A stretch of 64,000 bases of DNA from Sphingobacteriales bacterium (GCA_026390835.1 JAPLFD010000017.1:62001-126000); one strand, 5' to 3'. Numbered from the stretch's first letter, positions 17,088 to 25,968 are shown. Notes: a model not told the origin generated them from the sequence alone. Program-made: numbers and translations.

Positions 17088-17999
17088 ATGCAAAAGCTAG
17101 CCCCCATCGCTTTATTTGTATACAATCGGCCGGAGCACACCCGCCGTACCCTTCAGTTTTTACAGCAAAACGAGTTGGCAGCCGATTCCCATTTATTTAT
17201 TTTTTCTGATGGCCCTAAAAATGCCAAACAAGCTGAAAAAGTAGCCGAAGTCCGGGCATTAATAAAACAAGTGGACGGTTTTAAGTCGGTAGAAATTATT
17301 GAGCGGAGTACCAATTTAGGCTTGGCCAATTCGGTAATTCGTGGCGTTACCCAGCTGATGGAAGAATGTGGGAAGGCGATTGTTTTCGAAGACGATTTAA
17401 TTACATCTCCCTATACCCTGCGCTATTTTAACGATGCCTTGGATAGATATGAAAAAGAAGAACAAGTGATGCACATCGGGGCCTACATGTATCCTTTGCC
17501 TATTGCCGAATCGGAGCAATTACCCGAAACCTTCTTTTTTAGAGCGGCAACTAGCTGGGGTTGGGCAACCTGGTCCAGAGCATGGCAGCAGTTCAATCCC
17601 GATGTAGAAGCGCTCATGGAGCAATTTACCGCCGAACAAAAACATCAGTTTTCTATTGAAGGAAACATGAATTTTTGGAAACAAATGCAAGAGCTGAAGG
17701 CTGGTAAAAATAATTCGTGGGCTATTCGCTGGTATGCCTCCATCTTTTTAAAGGGAGGGCTTACCCTTAATCCGGCACATTCATTGGTGAGTAATATTGG
17801 CCACGATGGTAGCGGCGTGCATTCGGGTATCAACGAAATTTACAATGTGTCCATCCATCCACAGCCTGTTAAACACTTTCCGGATCTTATTGCAGAAAAT
17901 GCGGGTGCCTATGATCTCATTAAATCCTTTTTGAAAAATAGAAAAGGTAATTTATGGCAACGGGTAATGCGTTATGTGAACCAGCGTTTGCAGGCTTAA
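17088..17999 (+). CDS. Glycosyltransferase (GT-A fold, GT2/GT13-like)
   Basis: A 303-residue protein beginning LAPIALFVYNRPEHTRRTLQFL, the nucleotide-sugar-binding start common in GT-A glycosyltransferases. The acidic metal-binding motif is in GKAIVFEDDLITSPYTLRY. The segment FFRAATSWGWATWSRAWQQF is found in a Bacteroidota group annotated as glycosyltransferase or sugar transferase. Donor and acceptor are unknown. It is the last plus-strand gene of this sub-operon and its 3' end overlaps the convergent methyltransferase by 4 bases. Confidence 0.8.
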   Translation: MQKLAPIALFVYNRPEHTRRTLQFLQQNELAADSHLFIFSDGPKNAKQAEKVAEVRALIKQVDGFKSVEIIERSTNLGLANSVIRGVTQLMEECGKAIVFEDDLITSPYTLRYFNDALDRYEKEEQVMHIGAYMYPLPIAESEQLPETFFFRAATSWGWATWSRAWQQFNPDVEALMEQFTAEQKHQFSIEGNMNFWKQMQELKAGKNNSWAIRWYASIFLKGGLTLNPAHSLVSNIGHDGSGVHSGINEIYNVSIHPQPVKHFPDLIAENAGAYDLIKSFLKNRKGNLWQRVMRYVNQRLQA

Positions 18000-18748
18000 C
18001 GTTTTTCTGCTACCACTAATATGTAGGGCGATAGAGCTTTGCTTTCAAAGGGGAATACCTTACTCCACACCTTACCCACTAGCCAAATTGCCTTTACAAA
18101 CAGTTTAGCCAAGGTAGACTGGCTGTCTTTTTTTTCCAACCACACACTAAACTTTCCGTAATAGCCGGACTCTTCTACTACTAAGCCTAATTCTTCTAGC
18201 AAAGAGCGCAATAATTGCGGATCCATACACGCTAGTTCGTGTTTATCGTAGTTTTCTTTATCGAATGTTTTTTGTACCCAGCCATTCATCCCTCTAAAAT
18301 TAGGGAGGGTAATTACCAAAGTGCTACCCGCCTTCATAAACTGTACGTGCCGAGCCAAAATGTCTCCGGTATCTTTAAAATGCTCAATCAATCCGCACGA
18401 TAACACTAAATCATAAGAGCTAGTGGGTGTGTAAGCGAATAAATCAGTTTCTATAATTTCTATGTCCGAAGGCGCTAATGCGTTGGCTTGGCAAAGCTGT
18501 TTAATAAGGCCCGGATGAATAAAATAATCGAGTAAAGTTGCCTTGCTAATGCCGAGGTGCTTTTTCAAAAAAACAGTATAATAGCCCGGAAATCCACCCA
18601 ACTCAATGGCGCTTTCAGTCCCTTTGGCATCCGAAATACGTTTAAAAATTTCGTGAAAAAGATAATTTTTTGGTATGGAACAGGCAATATCGGTTTTCGA
18701 TTCCCAATAGCTGGTCCAAAACGCTCGGTCGGTTAATGCATTAGCCAT
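17996..18748 (-). CDS. Class I SAM-dependent methyltransferase (minus strand)
   Basis: A protein of 250 residues if it starts at the ATG at 18748 (MANALTDRAFWTSYW). An in-frame ATG at 18793 would add 15 residues. Motif I is AIELGGFPGYYTVFLKK. YDLVLSCGLIEHFKDTGDIL matches the catalytic-region signature of small-molecule methyltransferases, followed by LVITLPNFRGMNGWVQK. It is the only gene of the glycan cluster on the minus strand. It converges on the glycosyltransferase before it with overlapping ends and diverges from the GT4 gene after it. The acceptor is unknown. Confidence 0.78.
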   Translation of the reverse strand: MANALTDRAFWTSYWESKTDIACSIPKNYLFHEIFKRISDAKGTESAIELGGFPGYYTVFLKKHLGISKATLLDYFIHPGLIKQLCQANALAPSDIEIIETDLFAYTPTSSYDLVLSCGLIEHFKDTGDILARHVQFMKAGSTLVITLPNFRGMNGWVQKTFDKENYDKHELACMDPQLLRSLLEELGLVVEESGYYGKFSVWLEKKDSQSTLAKLFVKAIWLVGKVWSKVFPFESKALSPYILVVAEKR

Positions 18749-18805
18749 GGTGCTAAAATAAACATTATTGAGTGCTTTAAACAGGGTTAACAAGGTATAA
18801 ATATG

Positions 18806-18813
18806 TATTTTTG
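18806..18813 (+). promoter_or_regulatory. Predicted -7 box of the GT4 gene
   Basis: TATTTTTG exactly matches TAnnTTTG. It ends 6 bases before the TTG start at 18820, so an mRNA made from it would be leaderless or nearly so. No clear -33 TTG was found at the normal spacing. Confidence 0.45.
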
Positions 18814-18819
18814 ATTGTT

Positions 18820-20073
18820 TTGAAAGTTGTACACCTAAATAGTTACGAAAATAACGGAGGAGCCGGTCGTGCCGCTAGCCGTTTAGTGGGCGCTTTGCAA
18901 CAAGAGGGGCTAGATGCTAGCCTTTGGGTAAACTATTCTTTTGAAGCCCAGCCTTGTCAACACAATTTTTCTAAGGGTTTAGTACCAAAATTGTTCACAG
19001 CTATTCAAATTATTTTAGAAAGAATACGCACTAAAATGAGGATAAAGTCTGTTAAAACACCTTTCTCCATTCCTTTTTTCGGGAAAGATATTAGCCGACA
19101 TTTAGCTTTTAAAGAAGCCGATATTATTCATCTTCATTGGATCAATCATGCATTTTTACGCCCGAAAGATCTTGCCAAACTGCAAAAACTAAACAAGCCT
19201 GTTGTCTGGACTTTTCACGATAGCAATGCCTTTACCGGTGGTTGCCATGTGCGCTACGCTTGCACCCATTTTGAGCAGGCTTGCGGAAACTGCCCGATTG
19301 TAAAACAGCCTGGCCCCCACGATCTTTCTCACCACATCTGGAAGGCTAAAAAGCAAGCCTACACCGGTTTAGAGCTTCAGGTAATTGCGCCTAGCCAATG
19401 GATGGCGCAATCGGCTAAACAAAGTTCGTTGTTCGCCAAATCGCCTATACATACCATCCCCAACACACTAAATACGTCGGTTTTTGCTCCTTCAGATAAA
19501 GTACTTGCTCGTGAGAAACTAGGTCTTCCGGCAAATGCCTTTTTAATTTTGAGTGGCTTTATGCCTTCGGCAAACGATAAGCACAAAGGCGCCGATTTAT
19601 TGGTAGAGGCCCTACGTATTTTCGGTCAAAGCAATAAAGCCGAATTGGTAGTTTTCGGCAATCGTGCGGCTGGTGATTTGCCCGATTTTAAGTTTAAAAC
19701 TACTTTTTTAGGAACCATTACTGAGGAAGAAAAGTTAGCACTCTGCTACGCCGCCGCCGATGTATTCGTAACGCCATCTATTGAAGATAATTTGCCGAAT
19801 ACTGTTTTAGAGAGTTTAGCATGCGGTACCCCGGTAGTGGCTTTTACTACCGGAGGCATTCCCGATATGGTTGTCCACCAACAAAATGGCTATTTGGCAA
19901 AGGGTGCTTCCCCAGTAGAATTGGCCAAAGGCTTGGCTTGGGTTAAAAACCATGCGGATAAAGCGGCCTTATCTGAAGCAGCTAGGCAAACGGTACTAGA
20001 TAACTTCTCCGAATCGGTGGTGGCGCAACAACACATCAAATTGTATCAATCTATTCTTAAAAGTCGTGCATAA
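18820..20073 (+). CDS. Glycosyltransferase family 4
   Basis: A 417-residue GT-B glycosyltransferase. The N-terminus KVVHLNSYENNGGAGRAASRL holds the GGAG acceptor-side loop of GT4 enzymes. The C-terminal half carries TPSIEDNLPNTVLESLACGT and PVVAFTTGGIPDMV, with the conserved Ex7E arrangement for the nucleotide sugar. A Cys-rich patch (CHVRYACTHFEQACGNCPIV) in the N-terminal half recurs in one GT4 subgroup. The frame is open from 18811, but the TTG at 18820 gives the natural N-terminus. It overlaps the next gene by 8 bases. Confidence 0.88.
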   Translation: MKVVHLNSYENNGGAGRAASRLVGALQQEGLDASLWVNYSFEAQPCQHNFSKGLVPKLFTAIQIILERIRTKMRIKSVKTPFSIPFFGKDISRHLAFKEADIIHLHWINHAFLRPKDLAKLQKLNKPVVWTFHDSNAFTGGCHVRYACTHFEQACGNCPIVKQPGPHDLSHHIWKAKKQAYTGLELQVIAPSQWMAQSAKQSSLFAKSPIHTIPNTLNTSVFAPSDKVLAREKLGLPANAFLILSGFMPSANDKHKGADLLVEALRIFGQSNKAELVVFGNRAAGDLPDFKFKTTFLGTITEEEKLALCYAAADVFVTPSIEDNLPNTVLESLACGTPVVAFTTGGIPDMVVHQQNGYLAKGASPVELAKGLAWVKNHADKAALSEAARQTVLDNFSESVVAQQHIKLYQSILKSRA

Positions 20074-20818
20074 ACCTACACTCTCCATCATTACCATTGT
20101 GTACAATAACGTTCGCGATATTGAACGTACCATGCTTTCTGTGCTCAATCAAAGCTATGACCACATAGAATACATTGTGGTAGATGGCGCTTCCACCGAC
20201 GGCACCTTGGAGATAATCCAACGTTATCAGGATAGATTAGCAAAAGTAGTATCTGAAAAAGATGCCGGCATTTACGATGCCATGAACAAAGGCTTGGCTT
20301 TGGCTAGCGGCGATTATGTATTGTTTATGAATTCGGGCGATGAATTGTATGCCCCAGATACCGTTGAAACCGTATTTGCCACGGCCCCTAATGTTGATAT
20401 TTATTATGGTGAAACCGAAATGTATAACGAGGCTTGGCAAAGTATAGGCAAACGCCGACATAGTGCGCCCGAAAAATTTACCTGGAAAAGTTTTCGTTTT
20501 GGGATGACTATTAGTCATCAAGCTATTTATATCCGCAGAACCTTAACCGAACCGTACGATAGGCAGTATGAATTAAGTGCAGATATTGATTGGATTTTAA
20601 ATGCGGCCAAAAAAGCCAAAACTTCGGTAAAAGTATCGGGTTATGTAGCTAAGTATTTAGTGGGCGGTATGTCTAAAAAGCGCCACCGAAAAAGTTTAAA
20701 TGAGCGTTTTGCTATTTTTACGAAGCATTATGGCTTACTACCTAACTTGTTTAACCATGTAGTAATTGCAGCAAAACTTTCATTTTATTACCTCCGCTAC
20801 GGCCGAACGAACGATTAA
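20066..20818 (+). CDS. Glycosyltransferase family 2 (WcaA-like)
   Basis: A 250-residue GT-A enzyme with the family 2 signatures LSIITIVYNNVRDIERTMLS at the start, YIVVDGASTDGTLEII (nucleotide binding), and GDYVLFMNSGDELY containing the metal-binding acidic motif. It resembles colanic-acid-type transferases that add a sugar to a lipid-linked glycan. The GTG start at 20066 overlaps the preceding gene by 8 bases, implying coupling. A strong terminator follows immediately and closes the glycan cluster. Confidence 0.88.
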   Translation: MHKPTLSIITIVYNNVRDIERTMLSVLNQSYDHIEYIVVDGASTDGTLEIIQRYQDRLAKVVSEKDAGIYDAMNKGLALASGDYVLFMNSGDELYAPDTVETVFATAPNVDIYYGETEMYNEAWQSIGKRRHSAPEKFTWKSFRFGMTISHQAIYIRRTLTEPYDRQYELSADIDWILNAAKKAKTSVKVSGYVAKYLVGGMSKKRHRKSLNERFAIFTKHYGLLPNLFNHVVIAAKLSFYYLRYGRTND

Positions 20819-20820
20819 TA

Positions 20821-20852
20821 AAAAAAGCCCCCGAATTTTCGGGGGCTTTTTT
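20821..20852. terminator. Bidirectional rho-independent terminator
   Basis: A perfect stem: AAAAAAGCCCCCGAA (20821-20835) pairs with TTCGGGGGCTTTTTT (20838-20852), leaving a 2-base central gap, so the real loop opens a few A/T pairs. It has T-runs on both strands and lies between the converging GT2 and yfhO genes. Confidence 0.92.
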
Positions 20853-20871
20853 GTGTGTAGTCTATTTAGGC

Positions 20872-23331
20872 TTAAGCCTCTTCCGCTTTGCGGTTTTTGT
20901 AGATAACAACTCCTAATAAAGCCACTAATAAAATAGAGGCTGCTAACGATATTTTTTCTCCCAACATATAAGAAGTGGGCTCGAATTTAAATTCTAGCGT
21001 ATGGTTACCACCAGGCAATGCGGCGGCACGTAAAATGTAATTGGCTCTGAAGTACGGGATTTCTTCTCCATCTACATAGGCTTTCCAGCCTTTATCGTAC
21101 CAAATTTCAGAAAACACAGCAACCATATCTTTTCCAATAGAGTAGGTATAGGTTAAATGGTCTGGACGGTAATTACTTAGTTTAATCGTTCCGTTTGGAT
21201 CGAATCCTACTTTCTTGGTATCTATTAATGATTTGAACTCGTTGCCTACAAATGCTTCTTTTCTTGGATCGAAACTGCTGATGGCGTTCATTTCTTCATC
21301 GGCACTTTTTACAAAGGTTACGTTTGATACAAACCAAGCATTTCCGCAAGCACTTTCGCGGCGTTCCATTTTTTGCGATTTGTTTTGCTCATCGTTACCA
21401 ATAATGTATTTGGTGTTTAGCATATCTAACACATCTTCATTAATAGCCTTGTTAAATTGCTTTTCTAATACTTCTTGGTAACGTTTTAGTTTGGCCGCAT
21501 GGTAACCACCTACTGATTTGTGAAAGTAGCTGGTACTGGCATTGTTAAACGTCTGAATACTCAAATCAAACACCCGGTAATTCAGACTAGTATCTCTTAA
21601 AATAAATTGATCTACCTCACGAGCTTGAAATTGCTGGGTAAGAACTGTCTGATCAACAAAATTATCGTTATTTAAATAGCGTTTATCTACGTTCCACATA
21701 TCCACCAATATGATTACAGCCAACAAAGCGGTAGCTGTTCCAGAACTCAGTTTTTGCTTTATTAGTGCCCATACCAATGCGGCTCCAATGGCTACAAAAA
21801 TGAGCGATCTAAATACATCGCTACGAGCCAAGCTTATGCGGTCGGTTACTAATCCTCTAGCAATACTTTCGGCAAAGTTGCGGTCGCCACCGGTCCCCTG
21901 GGTGAGTTGTTCAATGAATTGGGTATGTTCGGCTGTTTGGAAACTAAAAAATAAACTCGGAGCAGCTGCCACTACCAATAATAGCCCAAGCGTGCTATAG
22001 GCAACATATTGAAATTTCTTTAGTAATTTTTGTTTGTCTTCTTTACTATCTATAAGCTCTTGTACAGCCAATATAGCTAAAATAGGAACTAAGAATCCGG
22101 CAATGACCAGAATAGATTCTACCGCTCTAAACTTATTATATAGTGGAAAATAATTAAAGAATAGATCGGAAACCAAAGGCCAATTTTTACCAAAGGCTAA
22201 GAATACGCTCAATAGGGTAGCTGTAAAAATCCACCATTTGGTGCGACCTTTTACTACAACTAAGCCCAGTATAAATAAGAAGCAAATAATGGCTCCAAAA
22301 TAGAATGGTCCGGAGGTGAATGGCTTTTCTCCCCAATAAGAAGGCAGTTGTTTGGAAAAAGCTAAGGCTTGTTCCGCCGCCACACCTTTATCGGTTAAAG
22401 TTTTTACCACTGCACCATCTTCTGGTAGTGGGGTATTGCTGGCACCTCCATAAAAATTAGGTACTAAAAAGGTAATATTTTCGCCCACACCCTGGCTCCA
22501 TTGGTAGGCATATTCTTTATCTAAACCATTACTTGGCGCCAATTGGTTGGTGGTTAAATTTGATTTTCCACGGATAGATTCTTTACCATATTCGTAGGTG
22601 GTCCATAGCATGCTTGCATTTACGGCAACAGCCAATACGAGAGCCGCCACTAAATAGGCAGCAGGCTTTAGCAATTCTTTTACGGTTTTGGTTCTAATGG
22701 CGTGTACCAAGTCAAATCCTATGAAAACTAAAATGGCTATAAACAGGTAATAGGTCATTTGGATATGGTTTGACCTAATTTCTAAAGCTAAGGCAATAGC
22801 CGTTATGGCGACACCTAGGAGGTATTGTCTACGCATCGTAAGGAGTATCCCCGCTAATATTGGGGCAAAAAATGCCAAAGCCAATGCTTTATTGCTGTGG
22901 CCGGCCTCTATAATTATAAAGTTATACGATGAAAATGCAAAGGCAATGGCGCCAGCTGCGGCCAACCATGGTTTTACCCGCAACACCGAAAAAAGGAGGT
23001 ATGAACCTAATAAATACAATAAAACGGTATCTATAGGGTTAGGAAATACGGTTTTCAAAAACGAAATCACGTAGGTAGTAACGTTGTAGGGATATTGTAC
23101 CCAAATTTGGTAAGAAGGCATTCCGCCGAACATCGAATTTGTCCAGAGCGGCGCTTTACCATCAAGGGCCTTAAAGTCCATGATTTCTTTTTGCATGCCT
23201 TTTGCTTGCAAAACATCTTGTTGATACAATCCTTTGCCTTGTATGGCTGGGCTAAAATACACCAAGCACAACAATAGGAAAATGCCAATAATTAGTAAAT
23301 GATTGGCGTTGCGTTTAAACCAGTTGCTCAT
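20872..23331 (-). CDS. yfhO: YfhO family membrane protein
   Basis: An 819-residue polytopic protein. About 12-13 helices fill the first 530 residues, with extracytoplasmic parts after the second helix (FGGMPSYQIWVQYPYN) and near the end. The C-terminal domain DMVAVFSEIWYDKGWKAYV to ALPGGNHTLEFKF is the YfhO hallmark. Members are GT-C-like and some take part in glycosylating lipoteichoic acid or other surface polymers. The substrate here is unknown. It is preceded by its own -7 box overlapping a hairpin and ends at the shared terminator. Confidence 0.88.
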   Translation of the reverse strand: MSNWFKRNANHLLIIGIFLLLCLVYFSPAIQGKGLYQQDVLQAKGMQKEIMDFKALDGKAPLWTNSMFGGMPSYQIWVQYPYNVTTYVISFLKTVFPNPIDTVLLYLLGSYLLFSVLRVKPWLAAAGAIAFAFSSYNFIIIEAGHSNKALALAFFAPILAGILLTMRRQYLLGVAITAIALALEIRSNHIQMTYYLFIAILVFIGFDLVHAIRTKTVKELLKPAAYLVAALVLAVAVNASMLWTTYEYGKESIRGKSNLTTNQLAPSNGLDKEYAYQWSQGVGENITFLVPNFYGGASNTPLPEDGAVVKTLTDKGVAAEQALAFSKQLPSYWGEKPFTSGPFYFGAIICFLFILGLVVVKGRTKWWIFTATLLSVFLAFGKNWPLVSDLFFNYFPLYNKFRAVESILVIAGFLVPILAILAVQELIDSKEDKQKLLKKFQYVAYSTLGLLLVVAAAPSLFFSFQTAEHTQFIEQLTQGTGGDRNFAESIARGLVTDRISLARSDVFRSLIFVAIGAALVWALIKQKLSSGTATALLAVIILVDMWNVDKRYLNNDNFVDQTVLTQQFQAREVDQFILRDTSLNYRVFDLSIQTFNNASTSYFHKSVGGYHAAKLKRYQEVLEKQFNKAINEDVLDMLNTKYIIGNDEQNKSQKMERRESACGNAWFVSNVTFVKSADEEMNAISSFDPRKEAFVGNEFKSLIDTKKVGFDPNGTIKLSNYRPDHLTYTYSIGKDMVAVFSEIWYDKGWKAYVDGEEIPYFRANYILRAAALPGGNHTLEFKFEPTSYMLGEKISLAASILLVALLGVVIYKNRKAEEA

Positions 23332-23349
23332 ATTTTCTATTTAAGATTT

Positions 23350-23357
23350 CAAAAATA
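23350..23357 (-). promoter_or_regulatory. Predicted promoter (-7 box) of yfhO
   Basis: The minus strand reads TATTTTTG, a perfect TAnnTTTG match, 18 bases upstream of the yfhO ATG at 23331. A TTG on the minus strand (complement of 23380-23382) lies 22 bases further upstream, a permitted -33 spacing. That TTG falls inside the hairpin at 23373-23394. Confidence 0.6.
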
Positions 23358-23372
23358 GAAAAAAGCAGCGTA

Positions 23373-23394
23373 GTAGCATCAATCTAGATGCTAC
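23373..23394 (-). terminator. Hairpin after DUF4834 gene, possible terminator
   Basis: GTAGCATC (23373-23380) and GATGCTAC (23387-23394) form a perfect 8-pair stem with a 6-base loop, 17 bases beyond the DUF4834 stop. On the minus strand a T-run (CTTTTTTC) appears only about 8 bases after the stem, so termination would be weak. The element overlaps the yfhO promoter. Confidence 0.5.
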
Positions 23395-23411
23395 ATTCTG
23401 AGATTATTGAT

Positions 23412-23660
23412 TTAGTCGATTTCTTCGAAATCTACGAATTCGCCTGCTGAATCTTTTTTAGGTTTTTTGCCTTTGGGTGGCACGTAATCTACATGAATAC
23501 TGCCCTCAGGTTGTTTAGGGCGGCCTCTTTGTGCTTGCTCGGCTCGTTTTTGCAGCTTAGCAAGCATACGTTTCAATACTAAAGGTAGGGCAATTCGGAC
23601 AACAATGCGGAGGAGCCACAGAATGAGAAAGAGGTAAAATAAAAACCGTAATACTTCCAT
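23412..23660 (-). CDS. DUF4834 family small membrane protein
   Basis: An 82-residue protein with one N-terminal membrane helix (VLRFLFYLFLILWLLRIVV), a basic juxtamembrane stretch (KRMLAKLQKRAEQAQRGRPKQ) and a conserved tail SIHVDYVPPKGKKPKKDSAGEFVDFEEID. This matches the DUF4834 family of Bacteroidota, whose function is not known. It lies between ywbE and yfhO and has its own predicted -7 box, so it may be transcribed separately from uvrB-ywbE. Confidence 0.82.
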   Translation of the reverse strand: MEVLRFLFYLFLILWLLRIVVRIALPLVLKRMLAKLQKRAEQAQRGRPKQPEGSIHVDYVPPKGKKPKKDSAGEFVDFEEID

Positions 23661-23678
23661 TTGTTATAAATCAGTTTA

Positions 23679-23686
23679 CAAATTTA
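23679..23686 (-). promoter_or_regulatory. Predicted -7 box of the DUF4834 gene
   Basis: The minus strand reads TAAATTTG, an exact TAnnTTTG match, 18 bases before the start codon at 23660. No clear -33 TTG is visible. A hairpin (23697-23714) occupies that region. Confidence 0.5.
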
Positions 23687-23696
23687 GACGATTTCT

Positions 23697-23714
23697 GCTG
23701 AAAAATGTTTCAGC
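23697..23714 (-). repeat. Short perfect hairpin downstream of ywbE
   Basis: GCTGAAA (23697-23703) and TTTCAGC (23708-23714) form a 7-pair stem with a 4-base loop, 9 bases past the ywbE stop on the minus strand. There is no following T-run, so it is a weak terminator or mRNA-end stabiliser at best. Confidence 0.4.
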
Positions 23715-23723
23715 TAGCCCGTT

Positions 23724-23921
23724 TTAGTCCTCAATAATTTCGATTACTCGGCCAACTTGTCCATCTTCTAAACGTACTTTAATACCTCTAGAATGAAAAG
23801 ACGAACTGGTGAGCAGGTCTTTTACCACTCCTCGGGTGCGGGCGCCTGTACGTTGGTCTTTTTTTAAGATGATGTCTACTCCCAAGCCGGGGTACACATC
23901 GTTGCGGTTTTGTCCGTTCAT
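23724..23921 (-). CDS. ywbE: YwbE family protein
   Basis: A 65-residue protein that matches the YwbE family along its whole length: NRNDVYPGLGVDIILKKDQ, then RTGARTRGVVKDLLTSSSFH and RGIKVRLEDGQVGRV. It has an SH3-like or KOW-like beta-rich character. The function of the family is not established. Its start codon overlaps the uvrB stop by one base, so it is translated from the uvrB mRNA. Confidence 0.88.
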   Translation of the reverse strand: MNGQNRNDVYPGLGVDIILKKDQRTGARTRGVVKDLLTSSSFHSRGIKVRLEDGQVGRVIEIIED

Positions 23922-25954
23922 TAACTTTTATCCTTTAAAATATTCTCTAAAGCAAACATTTCGTCGCGGAGTTTGGCTGCTTGCAAGAAATCCATGTCCT
24001 TGGCGGCAGCATTCATTTCTTTCTTGGTTTTGTCTATGGCTTTTTGCAAATCGGCCTTGCTCATGTATTGCACAATAGGGTCGGCGGCAAGGCTGGCCAA
24101 CATATCGCTTTCTACATAAGCTTTGGCTACGCCGCCGGCAAAATCCATTACCGAGGTTTGCTCCATAATAGATTCACGAGATTTACCCACCGTAGTTGGG
24201 GTAATACCGTGTTCTAGGTTATAGGCAATTTGTTTATCACGACGACGGTTGGTTTCATCTATAGTAATGCGCATGCTTTTGGTTACGGTATCGGCATACA
24301 TAATTACTCGGCCTCTATCGTTACGGGCTGCTCGGCCAATGGTTTGTATTAGTGAGCGTTCGGAACGTAAAAAACCTTCTTTATCGGCATCTAAAATAGC
24401 CACTAAGGATACTTCGGGTAAATCCAATCCTTCTCGTAATAAGTTAATGCCAATCAGCACATCAAATTCGCCGAGGCGAAGGCCACGCAAAATTTCTACT
24501 CGTTCTAAAGTTTTTATTTCGGAGTGAATGTAGCGCACTTTAATACCGAGTTTTTGCATGTATTTACTCAACTCTTCGGCCATGCGTTTGGTGAGTGTGG
24601 TTACTAAAATTCGATCGCCTTGTTTCACGGTTTTATCTACTTCGTCTAATAAATCATCCACTTGGTTTATTAGCGGACGCACTTCTATAAGGGGGTCTAA
24701 TAAACCCGTTGGGCGAATCACTTGTTCTACATATACACCCTCGGTTTTTTCTAATTCGTAATCGCCGGGGGTGGCACTTACATAAATAGTTTGTGGGGCT
24801 AAGGTTTCAAATTCGTTAAAATTTAGGGGGCGGTTATCCATGGCGGCCGGCAAGCGGAAGCCGTATTCTACCAAAGATAATTTTCGGGAGCGATCGCCAC
24901 CGTACATGGCCCGCAATTGGGGCAGGGTTACGTGGCTTTCGTCAATCACCATCAAGTAATCATCCGGAAAATAATCTAACAAACAGAAAGGGCGTACTCC
25001 GGGTTTGCGCCCGTCGAAAAACCGAGAATAATTTTCAATGCCACTGCAATAGCCCAGTTCCCGCATCATTTCTAAATCGTAGTTTACCCGTTCTTCTAAT
25101 CGCTTGGCTTCTAGGTGTCGGCCTTCGTCCAGCAATTGCGCTTTGCGCATTTGTAGTTCTTCTTGAATTTCCCAAATTACTTGGGTGAAACGCTCTTTGG
25201 GGGTTACAAATAAATTGGCTGGGAAGAGTGCCAAATGTGTTGTTTTCTCAATGGTTTTACCCGAAGCAGGATCTATGGTGCTTAGTTCTTCAATTTCATC
25301 GCCAAAAAAAGATACCCGATAGGCTACATCTAAATACGCCGGATAAATATCTACCGTATCGCCCTTCACTCTAAAGGTTCCCCGTTGGAAATCGCTTGTG
25401 GTACGGGAATATAAAATTTCTACCAAGCGGTGTAAAAATGCATTTCGGCTGATGACCGTGCCCACCGCAAAGCGAAAAATAGATGCTGCAAAATCATCGG
25501 GATTTCCCATACCGTAAATACAGGAGACAGAAGAAACTACAATTACATCTCTACGTCCCGACATGAGGGACGATGTAGTAGCCAAGCGCAATTTTTCAAT
25601 TTCTTGATTAATCTGTAAATCTTTCTCTATGTAGGTATTGCTCGTGGCAATGTAGGCCTCGGGTTGGTAATAATCGTAGTAGGATACAAAGTAGTTTACC
25701 GAGTTTTCTGGAAAAAACTGCTTAAACTCTCCATACAACTGAGCCGCTAAGGTTTTGTTGTGGCTGAGTATAAGTGTAGGTTTTTGAGTTTGCTGAATAA
25801 CGTTGGCAATTGAAAAGGTTTTGCCCGATCCGGTTACCCCAAGCAGGGTTTGGTAATGTTCCTGTGCTTGCACTCCTGTTACCAATTGGCGTATAGCCTC
25901 GGGCTGATCGCCAGTGGGCCGATAGGCAGAAGTGAGCTTGAATTCCATCGGCAT
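23921..25954 (-). CDS. uvrB: Excinuclease ABC subunit B
   Basis: UvrB is the damage-verifying helicase-like subunit of nucleotide excision repair. It receives DNA from UvrA and positions UvrC. The 677-residue product shows Walker A TGSGKT (41-46), the beta-hairpin YYDYYQPEAY, Walker B region DESHVTLPQ, helicase motif VI QTIGRAARN, and a C-terminal UVR domain (DFLQAAKLRDEMFALE) that contacts UvrC. Two starts are possible, 25954 (MPMEF) and 25948 (MEFKL). A near-consensus box TATATTTA overlaps the first ATG, which favours 25948. ywbE overlaps its stop. Confidence 0.97.
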   Translation of the reverse strand: MPMEFKLTSAYRPTGDQPEAIRQLVTGVQAQEHYQTLLGVTGSGKTFSIANVIQQTQKPTLILSHNKTLAAQLYGEFKQFFPENSVNYFVSYYDYYQPEAYIATSNTYIEKDLQINQEIEKLRLATTSSLMSGRRDVIVVSSVSCIYGMGNPDDFAASIFRFAVGTVISRNAFLHRLVEILYSRTTSDFQRGTFRVKGDTVDIYPAYLDVAYRVSFFGDEIEELSTIDPASGKTIEKTTHLALFPANLFVTPKERFTQVIWEIQEELQMRKAQLLDEGRHLEAKRLEERVNYDLEMMRELGYCSGIENYSRFFDGRKPGVRPFCLLDYFPDDYLMVIDESHVTLPQLRAMYGGDRSRKLSLVEYGFRLPAAMDNRPLNFNEFETLAPQTIYVSATPGDYELEKTEGVYVEQVIRPTGLLDPLIEVRPLINQVDDLLDEVDKTVKQGDRILVTTLTKRMAEELSKYMQKLGIKVRYIHSEIKTLERVEILRGLRLGEFDVLIGINLLREGLDLPEVSLVAILDADKEGFLRSERSLIQTIGRAARNDRGRVIMYADTVTKSMRITIDETNRRRDKQIAYNLEHGITPTTVGKSRESIMEQTSVMDFAGGVAKAYVESDMLASLAADPIVQYMSKADLQKAIDKTKKEMNAAAKDMDFLQAAKLRDEMFALENILKDKS

Positions 25955-25968
25955 AAATATACGAAGCC

